A DNA stretch of 64,000 bases from Mesaphorura yosii (Eukaryota; Arthropoda; Collembola; Poduromorpha; Tullbergiidae), in NCBI GenBank assembly GCA_009869945.1, contig WIXG01000010.1, forward strand, positions 1-64,000, in the 5' to 3' direction. Below, in pieces: positions 11,166-23,701 of the stretch. Every line of letters begins with the position of its first letter. Position 1 is the stretch's first letter. The translations under genes and the position numbers were made by a program. The notes beneath the pieces were generated by a model, which saw nothing but the letters and a program-made list of their open reading frames with translations, was not told the DNA's origin and did no database searches.

Positions 11166-12185
11166 GATCAGTTAGTTGGCAGCTGAATGTTCTTCGACTG
11201 GTTTCGCAGGATAATCACTAATAATAATCAAGTAAGGTTGTCGACCAGTTATGAGTCAGCAGATATCCAAAGACGGCTTCAATGTTTTTGTGATGACGGC
11301 GCTTATCACTCACGGACGGGTAGAAACGGCAGAAATTGGCTGAAATGAAACCATAAAACGACTTCTTTCATGAATCATGAAAACAAAATCGTCAGCATCT
11401 TGGCTGCATGTGGCAGTAAACAAACTCGCAATGTCTATAAGGCATCATCGGTTCTTATCCAAGACAACGCCTTCGCCTTTCCCCAGGAAGCAACCATGCA
11501 ACTTTCTACAAGAGATTACGATGAATTGACAAAAAATCAAATGTTCAAACGGAATTGACCGTTCATATTCGTAGTATTCTCATGAAATGAATGTTGACGC
11601 TGCGCTGTCAATTCAATCCGAGTTCCAATTGTTCCCTGACATCGGTGGAACTCCTTCCAGTCTAGCATCCACGACGTACGCGTACGGTGGCTAGACGTGT
11701 CCGGCCTTGCGCCCAGTTAACCATATACAATGAATAAGGAAAATGTGCATTATGAATTCGAGATGAAGAGAAGAGTTCATATGGACGCTATACTCGCGTA
11801 ATTAGCGTGGTAATAGTAGTAACTGCCCTGCGCTCTGCCTCTCTTAGCCCATTAATCTCAACTACTCTTACCATTAACTACTGTAAATGAGACGGTCAAT
11901 ATGTTCTGCGTAGTGAAACAAATTCACATGGTCTTTTGTGTATGTTTACGTTTACGTACGTTCCAAATTTTTTCATTTGCGCGTGCCGCGTGCGCGATAC
12001 AAAATTCCAGTTATGTACCTTGAGTCGCGAACTCACTTATCATTTATTATGAAACCTCACATTAAGCAGACTGCGGGATCATAGATTATAAATATGTTTT
12101 GCAGCACTCAGAATTGACCCAACACTTCAAATCCAGCAATCAGCCAGTTTGCTGTTACGCCTCGCTGCAGCCAAAACAAGTCAAC
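11166..12185. other. Divergent intergenic region, no gene recognised
   Basis: About 1 kb between the start codons of the minus-strand decarboxylase and the plus-strand second oxygenase, so it should hold both promoters. No convincing ORF, repeat or RNA gene is visible. A possible splice acceptor near 12104 leaves open a 5' UTR exon for the oxygenase. Confidence 0.45.
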
Positions 12186-13421
12186 ATGCAATCTGACACG
12201 GATGAACCGTTGGTCTGGACCGAAGTTTATCGCCGCCTTATTGATGAAGCGCCTTACATTCCCGGAGACGCGGGCGAGCACCTGACTGGATCCGAGATTA
12301 AGTGGGCCAACCCCAAACTACTGGAGCAAGGCCAAATATTTTTCCAGAAGAATACATTCTCCGTGAATCTCGCGCACACGATCGCTCTTCTGCTTGGGTT
12401 TTCAATCAAGAACCTCTCCACAGTGTTGCTGCGCACTGGGAAGTTTATCGGTGTTACAAATTCCATGGATCGCTACATCGACACAGAAGACCACCTCAAC
12501 AGTTGGTACAGGTCAGATATTTTTCATGACAATGGCGACGGACACCGACAAGTGCAGATTGTGCGACGAATGCACGCCGCGGCACTGAGACAGTGCCTGA
12601 ACGGAGACAAGCAGAAGCGGACGGCTTTTGTACCAGACGAGACGCTCATCGATGGGAAAGACGAAAAACTCGCGTTCATCGACGCACTGAAGCATGACTT
12701 GGAGCATATTGACACGTCGGATGCCCCAAGTCATCTTTATACGTACAACCCCAAAGTCCTGATGAGCCAGTTTGACATGGCGCTGACACAGTACGGATTC
12801 TTCGCACTCATGTACATGTACCCTGCATCATTCGGAATTTATGACGCCGGGGAATTGGAAGGATTCGTTCACATGTGGGCTGTTTTGGGAAAATTAGTTG
12901 GTAAGTGCCAGCGCAAGTGACTGCTTCGTCGCTTGTAATTATTTCCTCGCTGTGTGGTAATTTGTTCTACTGAATCAACAGGAGTTCAAGACCGGTACAA
13001 TCTGGCGCTGTACCCAAACCGTGAGCTGTACGCCAAAATTCACGATGAAGTCGGAGTCGCGTGCTTCAAGGGCGTGGATTTAACGACAGCCATGCTAATG
13101 GACAGCCTCACACACGCGCATCGCCAAATGTTCTTCCACAGCCTGTCCACGCCAGCCCTCTTCTACTTCTCTGGAGCTTCCAAGACTTCCATGCCAGATT
13201 TCAAGGGAGAGCACCTGTACAAGCTGCTTTCTTGGACGGACGTCATCACAGTCCAACTCATCGCATTCTTCTTGTTCCTAATGTCAACGTTTGGTTTCAT
13301 TAACCGACTAGTCAACACCGGATTTCCTAAGTTCGTGCAGTGGAATCGTAACAAAGTGCTGAAGGCAAGGAAGCAACGCAATCTGCAGATGAGATCTTCG
13401 TTTGGTACCCCCGCGCATTAG
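12186..13421 (+). CDS. mpaB-like ER-bound oxygenase (DUF2236), paralog 2
   Basis: Two exons, 12186-12900 and 12982-13421, flank an 81-nt phase-1 intron (GTAAGT...CAG) and give 384 residues. The start is the first in-frame ATG. The product matches paralog 1 throughout: YRRLIDEAPYIPGD, LLRTG, the R-x-x-H heme-ligand candidate (VRRMHA), MSQFDMALTQYG, EGFVHMWA and NLALYPNREL. The intron lies just after the helix that follows EGFVHMWA, where paralog 1 is continuous, so either this copy gained an intron or paralog 1 lost one. It lacks the Gly-rich insert of paralog 1. A C-terminal hydrophobic helix (from about TVQLIAFFLFLMSTFG) suggests membrane anchoring. Both copies lie on the same strand about 8.4 kb apart, with two unrelated genes between them. 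The substrate is unknown. Confidence 0.87.
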
Positions 13422-13515
13422 TTTTGTACACGGAAACGGGCCTAAATGTCGAAAGAGTTGAAATGTCAAGGCAAGCTTTGGAAAAGGACTCTCATGTGTT
13501 TACGTTACGACGTAC

Positions 13516-13521
13516 AATAAA
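13516..13521 (+). terminator. Polyadenylation signal of oxygenase paralog 2
   Basis: AATAAA 95 bases after the stop codon; spacing is normal for a short animal 3' UTR. Confidence 0.55.
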
Positions 13522-14575
13522 AGTCTTACCGTGTGTTAGTATTAAAGGTTCTTTATTTAGCACGCAATTTTTTTGCGATTATGTGACCCCACACAACAGA
13601 GTCATCTTTGTCTATTGCTCAGCCTTGTTGGCAAGCTCGCATTGACCGTGCCTCGTCTGAATTCTGAATGATGATAAGGAACGCTTTTATGCGATCCAAT
13701 CACTTTTTTGCCACAGCAAGAATTAGTAATACTCCACGCAGTTGCAGACTGTAAGAATTGTAAGAATTAAGCCACAAATGGAAGGTGAATCAAACTCGTA
13801 CGTTACATACACAGGCGGGCTCGAGTCGATATTTCTGGCTTCTGGGATTCAAAGCATGAGAATTGCGATTTGTGAAAAAAATTGCACTGCACCTGTGCTT
13901 GTGTTCGCAACCGTGCCCATCAGAATAATTAGAAACTGAGTCAGCGAGTCGAGTGCGTCGTACAAATTAGGAAACCGGTTTCGCAAAACAATGACGACCT
14001 TCACCACGCTTACTTAATGTTTCCTTATTGTGAGTTGAAACATGCGAACTGCAATCGTAGTCATGGAATACTACATTGGTTTAATTTCACATTTGGCATT
14101 CATGAGATCATTTGTATGATCCAGTGCTTTGCTCAAGCGCTTTGTTATCCATGCTGTTGTATTTTGGTTAACTTTTTGTTTACCGAATGCATGAATCACA
14201 CGCCATAAGTCAAGTGTCAGATGCTGTAACATGAAACATGATTAGCCTGACTTTGATGGACCCATTTGACACGACAGGCGACGCGGCGTGGAAATTATTT
14301 CCCTGGAGCGCGACGATGCAAATCTGCATTCTGGACTCCTCCAGGCAGAAGAATTTCCATAGTGTCACTAACCTACACGTTTCTACCATAGAAAGCCTAA
14401 AAACTTGTCTGAAATATGGTCGTATTCATTACTGAGCGCACCGAATGGCAACATGAAGCCATAAGACGCTTGGGAATTGCTGGCCGATTTATTAAATTAA
14501 AATCCAAACCCTTCTTGTAGTCGTCATTTGTATTAACTATTAGCTCATAAGTAATCCACCCAACTAAAATTCAGA
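13522..14575. other. Intergenic, no gene recognised
   Basis: About 1 kb between the second oxygenase and the coiled-coil gene. Only short ORFs without coding character are present, and no repeats were recognised. Confidence 0.45.
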
Positions 14576-16266
14576 ATGGCTCCAAACAAGCGCCCATTTA
14601 CTCTGGGCAAACGTGACAAGAAGAAGGGTAAGGGCAAGAAGATCAAATGGGGAAAGATGAAAAAGTTCAACCTGGACCTCTTCGGGATCCTCACGTTCAC
14701 CCGCATTTATGGGGACGCATTCCTCCAGTTTATGTACTCGGGCGGCGACAAGGTTAAGAAAAAGGGCCGGACTGCGGCGGTGAAGAACGCCAGGCGGAAG
14801 AAGAAGAAGGAGAAAACGGAAGCTCCGAAGTTGCCAATGTTTCCACTGGTCACGGGGAAGCCAATCGCGAGGAAGGGAAAGCCACCGAAGATCTTGAGGA
14901 AGCTTATTTATCCGTCCACGAATGTTGGTTATGTCGAGACAGCTGCAAAGCTGCCAATGCTGTTAATCAGAAGTGCATATCCTCATGAAATGCTAATAGT
15001 AAGATAAGTTTTCGTGAATTTTCCATTTTACAACATAACAGGTGGGTCTGTTCGTGACGTCTTATGTGGGCCCGCGTATCCGCTGCCTGCGCGACCAAAT
15101 CCGCATGGAGGAATTTATGGCGACCCAAATTGCCCGCTGTGCAAGGCGGCTGGCGGGCTCTCGGAGCACCCGTTCCGGTTGTATCAGAAGAAATTGCGGA
15201 AAATCCTCAACAAAGAGTTTGATAAGGCCAAATACATTATCAATGTATGACAATACGTAAATATTGGCAAAATTTACGTTAACTTCAGAGTATATGATGC
15301 AATTCTAATAATTTCTGATCTAGTACATGATCCTGCACGCGACCGAGTCAGTTAAATTGTACGAGAAACAAATTCAAGACTTAATTGATGAGTTTCAACC
15401 ACAAATGGACGCGCTGGACGAGTCTGAATGGGACGAGCACTTTGAGTTTTACAAATTGAATCAAAAATGGCGTGACATGAGAAACGAGCTGGCCGCATTG
15501 AAGAAGGAACTGAAGAAACTGCGCGAGAATCATGATGCGGAGATTCGGAAGGCGGTCGCTGATAAGCTGCGTGAGGTGAAAGAGACTGAAGCCTATCTTC
15601 GAGAGTTGGAACGGCAGTTGCAAGAGGCCCTGGGGAGTCTGGAAGACTCGAAACAAAATGCTGATAAGAAATTGACGAATGTAGCCGCAGAAATTGCGAG
15701 ACGTCTGGCTATGCTGGAACACGTAATGACTCAAGGCAAAGCCGGAAGTCCTTCCAAGGAGAAAAAAATTGGTTGAATGAATCCGTTGAGTTCTAGATTC
15801 GTGACTCCATTCTGGTTGAACGAGAGAATCTTCGGAAACTGCTGGCGTGGGAGACAGAAACGGCGATGGAGCAAACCATTCGAGAAATGGAGCGCATCAT
15901 TGCTGAAGACGTCAACCACGTTCTCAGTTGGATGCACCCAACCTGGTTCAGGCTATTTCTAGAAAATCGCAAAATAAAAAAGGTCAATTAATTAGCTTAT
16001 GATAAATGACGCCTTGCCATAACCGAGAATTTCTAACTTCACAGGAGATGGACGATTTGAGCAATGAAAATAATTTACTCGAGTTGGAAATTGCGGCCCT
16101 GAAACACCAATGCAAGCAGCTCGAGGATGAAAAGGCAGAAGTGGACCGAACCAAGACATTTGGCATTCGACCATCGAATCTCAAAATGATTGCAGATGCA
16201 CAGCTCAGGAGTCGTGGTCGACTGCAACTGTACGAGTATCCAACTACGGAATTTCTACACGAATAA
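14576..16266 (+). CDS. Basic coiled-coil protein, unrecognised
   Basis: Five exons, 14576-14927, 15042-15244, 15324-15722, 15797-15982 and 16045-16266, give 453 residues. The first about 90 residues are very Lys-rich. A Gly/Pro/Cys segment (DPNCPLCKAAGG) follows, then long charged heptad-like helices, e.g. LAALKKELKKLREN and MEQTIREMERIIAED. The fourth exon is an open frame without its own ATG. The first intron is the weak point. A strong GTAAGA donor at 14999 would leave only a 43-nt intron and shift exon 2 into a frame that cannot join exon 3. The weaker donor at 14928 gives a 114-nt intron and keeps LYQKKLRKILNKEF in frame, so I chose it. I do not recognise the family; a cytoskeletal or axonemal role is a guess from composition. 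Confidence 0.72.
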
Positions 16267-16300
16267 GCTGCATAAGAGTAAACTACAGGAAATTCTAGCT

Positions 16301-16306
16301 AATAAA
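16301..16306 (+). terminator. Polyadenylation signal of coiled-coil gene
   Basis: AATAAA 35 bases after the stop codon of the coiled-coil gene. The gene converges on COX4, whose stop lies about 320 bases further right. Confidence 0.55.
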
Positions 16307-16621
16307 TATTCCCTGGTCCAACCGAGAAAATAGTAAACGTGTTTCTTTCATCAACCTTTAATGCACTCATAACTCATTTAACAAAATCATAAGTGTGGCT
16401 TTTACTACGTCTTGCAATTTTACATCGTTTAATATGTCTCAACTATTAGCATCAATTTACATATCGTGTACGTTTTAATTTTTCCAACGCTCGTCCTTCG
16501 AGTGCAGTTTGCAGTGACGAAGACGATCTCTCAAATAGTGAACAAGAGAATATTTATTAGTTTATACGAGGTTTCCCGACGGCGACTTCTGTATTGCAGT
16601 TTGCAGCTAACTCCGCACCAT
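16307..16621. other. Convergent 3' region, no gene recognised
   Basis: About 315 bases between the coiled-coil gene (+) and COX4 (-), presumably mostly the COX4 3' UTR. No other feature was seen. Confidence 0.5.
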
Positions 16622-17311
16622 TTACTTTTTCCATGTGCCCTTCTCGTAGTCCCATTTCGATGCAAGACCTTCCACTGGATCAACACGTAAGTCTAGCATA
16701 CGCTTCAGCAATGCTTGTCGATTTTCCAAAGTAAAACTCTCGGGCAGTGGTGGATAAACTATAAAGAATCAACAAGATCTAATAAATTACGCCTTTCTAT
16801 CAGACAAGGTTCAGTTTAGCCTCGTAATTACCGAAAAGTTTTATCATAATGTACATCCACATGCCCAAAGATACACCGCCTAGAACGATACCAATAATTG
16901 ACTTCCATTGACCAGTAGGCGCTTCCATTTCAGCAAAGGTCTGGCAGAAACTTGCTCTGTACAAAGCTTTCTTGTCTTCGACGCTCAACTTTTTCCAGTC
17001 ACCTTTCTCTTTCTCCTTCAGAGCCTGGAGAATATTTCCAGGTGTCAGTAAACCGAAGGCAGCTTAAATCCAGAAATATTGTGATGACATGGTGCTGTAC
17101 TAACCTTGATCTCTGGCGTATCTTCCCGCCAGCGAATTGCTGGAAATGGAGCCATTATGATGTCAAAGTACGTAGCTTCTCCATTGGCGCCCCAGCCGAC
17201 CACTTCCCGGCTTCCGATTCTGGACCTGTGGATTAAGGTTCGAACTGACTGTTGGTATAATGGCGATGCGGTCCTTAAAACTTTAGATAGCGCTAGGATT
17301 TGACCAGACAT
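16622..17311 (-). CDS. COX4: Cytochrome c oxidase subunit 4, mitochondrial
   Basis: Three coding exons, 17105-17311, 16832-17024 and 16622-16758 on the minus strand, give 178 residues, the usual COX4 length. The N-terminus (MSGQILALSKVLRTAS, Arg/Ser-rich) looks like a mitochondrial presequence. Diagnostic blocks are KALKEKEKGDWKKLS, KKALYRASFCQTFAEM and the transmembrane helix at about 111-133. The C-terminal exon reads YPPLPESFTLENRQ and ends SKWDYEKGTWKK. It is a nuclear-encoded subunit of complex IV in the inner membrane, where the family regulates oxidase activity. The start is the second of two in-frame Met codons and fits a spliced 5' UTR. Confidence 0.96.
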
Positions 17312-17330
17312 CTTGTCAGCTGAACACAAC

Positions 17331-17688
17331 CTGTAAGAAATGAAATAATGCTAGCATCAGTAATACTGAAGGGTATTCCAACTTTCCAACTCCAACATAT
17401 CTTACACTAAGAATAACAATAACAGAAAACAAAGCCACGATCAATGCAACATTTCACCAGCCTAACAGGTAAATTGAGCCAAATACCCAAAGCCTGCAAC
17501 AGTATTTACCAAAACTTTGTCTTTGTCAACTTACGAATCCAGCACTACATTACAAATTAACCTTAATGCGGATTAGCATAAAGTTAAGCTTTCTAAATAC
17601 GAAGTAAAAGTTATGCCTCGAGATCCCACAGCATCTGCGAGGGAACAGGCTAAAGTGTAGGAAACCGATTAATTTATGGGTTACTTAC
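17331..17688 (-). other. Probable 5' UTR intron of COX4
   Basis: On the minus strand a GTAAGT donor at 17688 and a TTTCTTACAG acceptor at 17331 bracket 358 bases just upstream of the COX4 start codon, which would put a short untranslated first exon near 17689-17750. This is inference from splice motifs only. Confidence 0.45.
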
Positions 17689-17750
17689 CAGGGAGAAGAT
17701 GAAAAAATTAATTGGTAGAAACTGCAGTTGTTCGATCACCCGTATTTAAT

Positions 17751-18860
17751 TTTCACCATTCACCATTTACATTCACAAATACCCCAATGAGTTCCAAATC
17801 GGTAGCCAAAAGAAAGACTAGGCAAAAATGGATATGACCGACACTCTATGCAAAGCCGAGGCTATAATGCACTTGTATAGCGAGCAGTAGCAAGTGTACT
17901 GGCAATGGCAATGTGCAAGTCTTATGACTTGACTGGCCCAGGCGACGAGCAAAAATTCAAATAACACGAGTAAGATGGCTCTTTTATTTACAAGTCTACA
18001 GCGTAGGAGACCGGAATGCAAAAAGACGCAACGACGTGACGCGACGTACGCAATTCTCAAGCAAGGAAATGCAAAATGATTTGTGATTTAATTTACAAAA
18101 ATTACTATTACAATTAGGAAGGAATTCCTCCAAAATGATTCGTCGAGCTTATCCGATTTATTATTACAGATGCAATAAGTTATTCAGTTTTCTTAATTGT
18201 GCGTTAACTACAAAATTCGTAGGAAGGGTCAGAAATCCAGTCGCAAGTTGATTAACAGTACAAAACCTGAAATTATGCTGTTAAGTACGATTTTGGAGTA
18301 TTCGAAGGACCACCCATAAATTCAATTTTGACGTTTACACTAAAATTTTGTTGAAAAACATGTGCCACGTTCTACTCTAAGATGTAAGAAAAGATCTTGG
18401 GAACACATCGTCAGTATACACGGGAAGTTGGGACAGAACACATTTAAGTATTTCCGCAGCTGAGCCTTTCTTATCTTATCTATTGCTTTCTGATTCGTTA
18501 TCCTTAATTAACAACCAAGTCCCAAGCCTCATGCGGGTTAAAATCTTAACGCACTATTACAATTTTCACAACCTTTTATCCTCCACACAATTAAATGTTA
18601 AACGAAGCTAATTATCGACAAACATAGAAAACTCGACAACTGATTGACACACACACGGAACTTATCGATTATCGAACTAGGCGATACATAAAGTTTAACT
18701 TACGAAATCTTAATGAATTTACTCTAAACCTGTTCAGTCCGAAGTCCGTCACGTACGTACAAATACAGTGATCCGGGCTTCTAGTGATAAACCTGAGAGA
18801 GTAGTGAAAGTTGCCGAGGCATACGTATATTCATTGTACTACTGTTGCGGTATCTTGTTC
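17751..18860. other. Intergenic / UBE2E 3' UTR, no other gene
   Basis: About 1.1 kb of AT-rich sequence between the COX4 promoter side and the UBE2E stop codon, both genes on the minus strand. It probably includes a long UBE2E 3' UTR. No ORF with coding character is present. Confidence 0.45.
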
Positions 18861-19807
<947 letters not shown>

Positions 19808-19822
19808 GCTTATTTTCCGAAT

Positions 19823-20436
19823 CTGTATAATGCGTAAAAATTCACCAATCGTAATTTAATCGCCTGAACTGAGTGCCATGCCATATGAATTAATAGATGC
19901 GAGTTAAGGATGGACTTACAAGTTAAAGAATTCCCCGAGAACGAACAGATAGGCTCTCAGTCAGTCTTGAAAGTAGGAAACGAAGCAGTAAAGCGTATCA
20001 ACACAAAACGTATGAATCAGCCTGTAATTAAGAACAAAAACAGATTCATGTGCCAGTGTTCTGGGTCCGAGTCTCCGAACCTTCGCAAACAACCCAAAAA
20101 CCGTAACGTAAAGACGCCAAGAAGAATTATCAGATTTGTCTGTGTTTCCGCGAATATTGCCTAGATCGGGGCCCACCGGAAGAGAAGCCAAGCTTCCTTG
20201 GACCAGAGCTTCACTGAAGCTGGAAACTTTATATCCTTTTACGAAACGTATAATTCGGCGGTCGTGAGCCTACAAATGAACAGTTAATAAACCCTTAAAG
20301 CTCCGTCGCGTCAATTGACTTACTATCTTTCAAATCGGATTACAAGATTACAAAATAGATAATGCCGCTGTCACAGCGACAGCGTTGAGAAAATTCAACT
20401 GCGTTTGAGCTCTAATTAATTATCAAATCACCTTAC
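19823..20436 (-). other. Probable 5' UTR intron of UBE2E
   Basis: A GTAAGG donor (minus strand, 20436) and an ATTATACAG acceptor (19823) lie upstream of the UBE2E ATG, suggesting a 614-base intron in the 5' UTR. No coding exon is visible inside. Inferred from splice motifs only. Confidence 0.4.
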
Positions 20437-20437
20437 C

Positions 20438-21410
20438 TTTATTAATCACTAGTGCTCTTCGTTTTCAGTTGTCCGTCCTATTTTACTTGAATTCACGGTA
20501 TTTCTATTGTTTGCTACTTGCTATGAGGTACGCTGCCAGTGAGTCCAGGGAGGAGAGGAGAGGATGCTTCATCAGTGCGTACCTATCGGATCACAAGACA
20601 AAACTCAACTGAAGTGCATCTACCCAGGCAGTCAGTTTTAATAGCTGCAGAGTGCAGGCAGGCAGGCAGCCCCAGCTTAAATTCTCTCTTTCAGTGTTGC
20701 CTTTACCCTGTTCCAACTGCCTGCAAACTGACTGCCTTTGCCTTTGCTTCTTCAAATTCGATTTTATTATGATTTTTTGTTGCAAAAATACGACTCTATC
20801 CCTTCTTTTCGTCTGGTACCTCGCACTCGCACTCCTCCATACAGACATCGTACAATGTTAAAAGATGTCCTGGCCTGGCTTTGGTACTGATATTACTCAT
20901 TTCGTGCCGGTGCGGTGCGCATTCCATTCTGCTGTACCTTTTATTTTACAATCGCTTAGTAGAACTCTTGGGAATCATGCGATCGGAAGAAACTGCCATT
21001 ACCAACTGTCAAATGATTTTGTTGCAAAACACTTACATGAATGAAGAATTAGATGTGACAGTGTGGGCAGCATCCATGAACGTCTTCGTTGATGAAGATT
21101 CTGGGACAAGCCTGGAAATTGGCAATCGTAGTTCATGGCTATGACGCACTATTTACTTGAATCAATTTCACACAACTTTTACTCCAACCATTAAATTAAG
21201 ACGGCATTGCCGTATTTAACCGGGGAAATAACTACTGCAAGATGTTCTAAACCTTCAAGGGAAAAATGAAAGTGAAAGAAATGCCTGGTCTCCCCTTTTA
21301 TATTATCCTGCTGAGTTCAAAAGTTCAAATAAGTTGAACTCGCCTTCTGATTGGCTGTTGAATTTCAGCCATTGTGATTTTGAAATTGCCGACGCCGGTT
21401 TAATTTTTAG
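20438..21410. other. Intergenic, no gene recognised
   Basis: About 1 kb between the putative UBE2E first exon and the GC-rich island. Short ORFs only. A small 7-bp inverted repeat (AGTTCAA and TTGAACT) lies near 21325. Confidence 0.4.
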
Positions 21411-21775
21411 ACGGTGAGTCTAGGCTCGTGACTCGCCTGGTTGCAAATTGCCCACCAGGGCTGCAACTTCCCATCGGTTACGGAGCGAAAGCTCTCGAGT
21501 AACCGTGGAAGGCTCCTTACAAACTCGTCATTGAGCTCTACCTGACAAATCCAAAATTCGCCCCAGACGGGTCGGTGGGGGCTGGCTGTGGCGGCTGGGC
21601 CAGAGCAGTCAGTTGGCGAGCTCGCCCGAAGGGCTCCGGCTGGGTTGTGCTGCGGGCCCCAGCGCACACGTGGCCGGGAGTCCCGCGTCAGCCGAGAACG
21701 CCGCCCTGGCTGACGGACGCACGGAGTGCCACGGGAGTGGGCTGCACGCCTTCGGGTAACTGACGGCTCCCACAA
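21411..21775. repeat. GC-rich island with multiple hairpins, possible mobile-element remnant
   Basis: About 365 bases much richer in G+C than the AT-rich flanks. It holds several perfect short hairpins. At 21475-21505 a 7-bp outer stem encloses GAGC-GAAA-GCTC, a GNRA-type tetraloop. At 21624-21634 GCCC and GGGC flank GAA. Arms at 21686-21693 and 21708-21715 pair over 8 bp. Open frames run across it, but none matches a domain I recognise. Composition and structure suggest an inserted element or structured RNA rather than a host exon; the family is not identified. Confidence 0.4.
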
Positions 21776-22003
21776 TTTACAGATATGAGTTCCAAATATA
21801 AAATTCATGCCCAGTAGATGAGCTCTTGAAATATAAATGATGAGACCCTCATTTCGCTGTCTTTCCTGGTTTATTTTCGTTTTAAATTAAACACAAGCTT
21901 CTTTTGAAAAATCAGAAACGCGGCTATAAAAAGCACACAAAGGCGTTCAATAATCATTACTCTTTCGCTGAAGTAACGCGAAATTCAAGCAGAGGAAGGA
22001 AAA
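21776..22003. other. Upstream region of the gustatory receptor
   Basis: AT-rich sequence before the receptor start codon. No specific promoter motif was identified. Confidence 0.35.
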
Positions 22004-23327
22004 ATGGTCATGTTAGACGGGTTCAGGTTGCCCAGCTGGATTGGCTGGCTATCGGGAGTTTTGATCTTCAGGAGCCCCTGGAATTCATCCTATTCACCAG
22101 GTCTGGATTTCAGCAAGGCGTACTGCGCTCTCTTCAACGTGGCCATGTACACAATGTCCCTAGACTTTTTTTTTCACATTGACAAAAGGCGACCAGGAGC
22201 GACAAAACTTAACGTGTACATTAGGGTGGGGTTTCATTTGGTGGAGTTTGTCGCAAATTTCTTCCTGCGAGTCTGGCTAATCTTGAATGCGAGCAGATTG
22301 AGTATGTTCTTCGAAACCATTACGAATTACATTAACTCCGTACAAGCGAAAAGTGTACACAAAGTCCAAGAACGCAAGCTCACGATTGTTCCAAGGCACG
22401 ACAAGATTCTGATCTGGATACTGTCTTCACTTAAGATTGCTATCGCCATCACACTAGCACACGTGCTCCTCCCGACTTTCAAAGATGATGAAGACGCAGA
22501 AGTTGCAAATTCGAAGACTTGGTTCTCGCCTTATTTAGCAAGCAGCGCGCACGCGTTCTTGGAGTTCATTGTGGTAATTTTGTCATTTCTAACTGCTTCT
22601 TTCGTTGGATTCTCGCTGGTTTTGATCTCGACGAGGCACGTCATGTGGATTTTATGTGATTTCTGTGATGAAGCCATGAACACGATTAAGTGGTTGGACA
22701 CGGACTTGGTCATGATCATTTCGAACGAAATTGCACCAAAACACCAAATTAGCTTTTCCGGAAAAGAAAATCCAGCCATTTTCAGCAGGCGCGGTTTTAG
22801 TATCGACACGCTCCTGCAACAATTTGATTCGCTTCGGAGTATCTTTGCGATTTATGACGCTCTCATTGGTCCAATCATTCTTTGTCTCATCACGCTGAAC
22901 TGTCTGACAGTGATACAGGTATTTGATGCCATTGTGGTTCAGGACGCAGACGAGCACGTCGCAGACGCGCTCATTTTGGTATACTACCTGCTGCAATTCT
23001 ATTTCCTGGAAGTCGCGGAACGAGCTAATCGGGTGTTTGAGCGGAAGAAGGAGGAGATTCATCAAGCATTGATGAATGCGCATTGCTCCGATGGAACCGG
23101 GAAGGAACTCAAGCGGCTAAAATGCTTTCTCCGGTGGAAGTGGAGAGTGTCAGCGGCAAGGTGCTTCACAATCGAAAGGTCGCTGATATCAGGAGTAAGT
23201 TTTGTGGGCAGAATTAATGTTAAGTAATGCTAGACTAACATCGGTTCCGCTTCTTTAGATTGTATCGGTGACCCTCTCCTACATTGTCATCTTGTTCCAG
23301 TTTCAACTGGCTCTGAAAGATCACTAA
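22004..23327 (+). CDS. Insect-type gustatory receptor (GR family)
   Basis: Two exons, 22004-23194 and 23259-23327, join across a 64-nt phase-0 intron (GTAAGT...TTTAG) into 419 residues. The protein has about seven hydrophobic segments and charged cytoplasmic loops. The last exon encodes TM7 with TLSYIVILFQFQ, the GR-family TYxxxxxQF signature with Ser before Tyr. A phase-0 intron immediately before the TM7 exon is a conserved feature of arthropod GR genes. The family forms ligand-gated cation channels with an inverted topology in chemosensory neurons; the ligand cannot be predicted. No close relative lies nearby, so it is a singleton in this window. Confidence 0.88.
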
Positions 23328-23701
23328 ATAATTACTGGCGCGCACAGGAATCGCGGAATGCGTTTTGTGGAAATTAAAATCACCTTCAAAATTAGGTTTT
23401 CACTTTTTTCATCGAATGTGAGCATGCTATCAATTATTTAACTGTCTGCAATATCTTGATAAGTCGAAGGAAGTTACTGAAAATGAGCTCTGTAAGAACG
23501 GCGAGCAGAATTAATTGGAACTGGGAAAAGCAGCAGCTGCGTGGCACGAATACCGCTAAACAAACTATCATTTTCTATTAAAATCGCCACCTTAGAGAGA
23601 TGGAATAAATGATGATCACATGATTGCGCTTTATTTTTAAAAATAATTCGTAAATCAAACTCAAGGCATGAAATTCCAATCATGCTATAATTACATGTTA
23701 T
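23328..23701. other. Convergent 3' region, no gene recognised
   Basis: 374 bases between the receptor gene (+) and carboxypeptidase Q copy 1 (-), presumably the two 3' UTRs. Confidence 0.5.

Noticed and set aside
14928-15041. Use of the strong GTAAGA donor at 14999 for the coiled-coil gene
   Set aside because: It leaves a 43-nt intron, shorter than any other here, and puts exon 2 in a frame that cannot join exon 3; the alternative donor gives a continuous protein.
21407-21808. 133-codon minus-strand ORF across the GC-rich island
   Set aside because: High G+C makes long frames by chance; the translation has no recognisable domain and Arg/Pro-rich composition, so it is not called as a gene.
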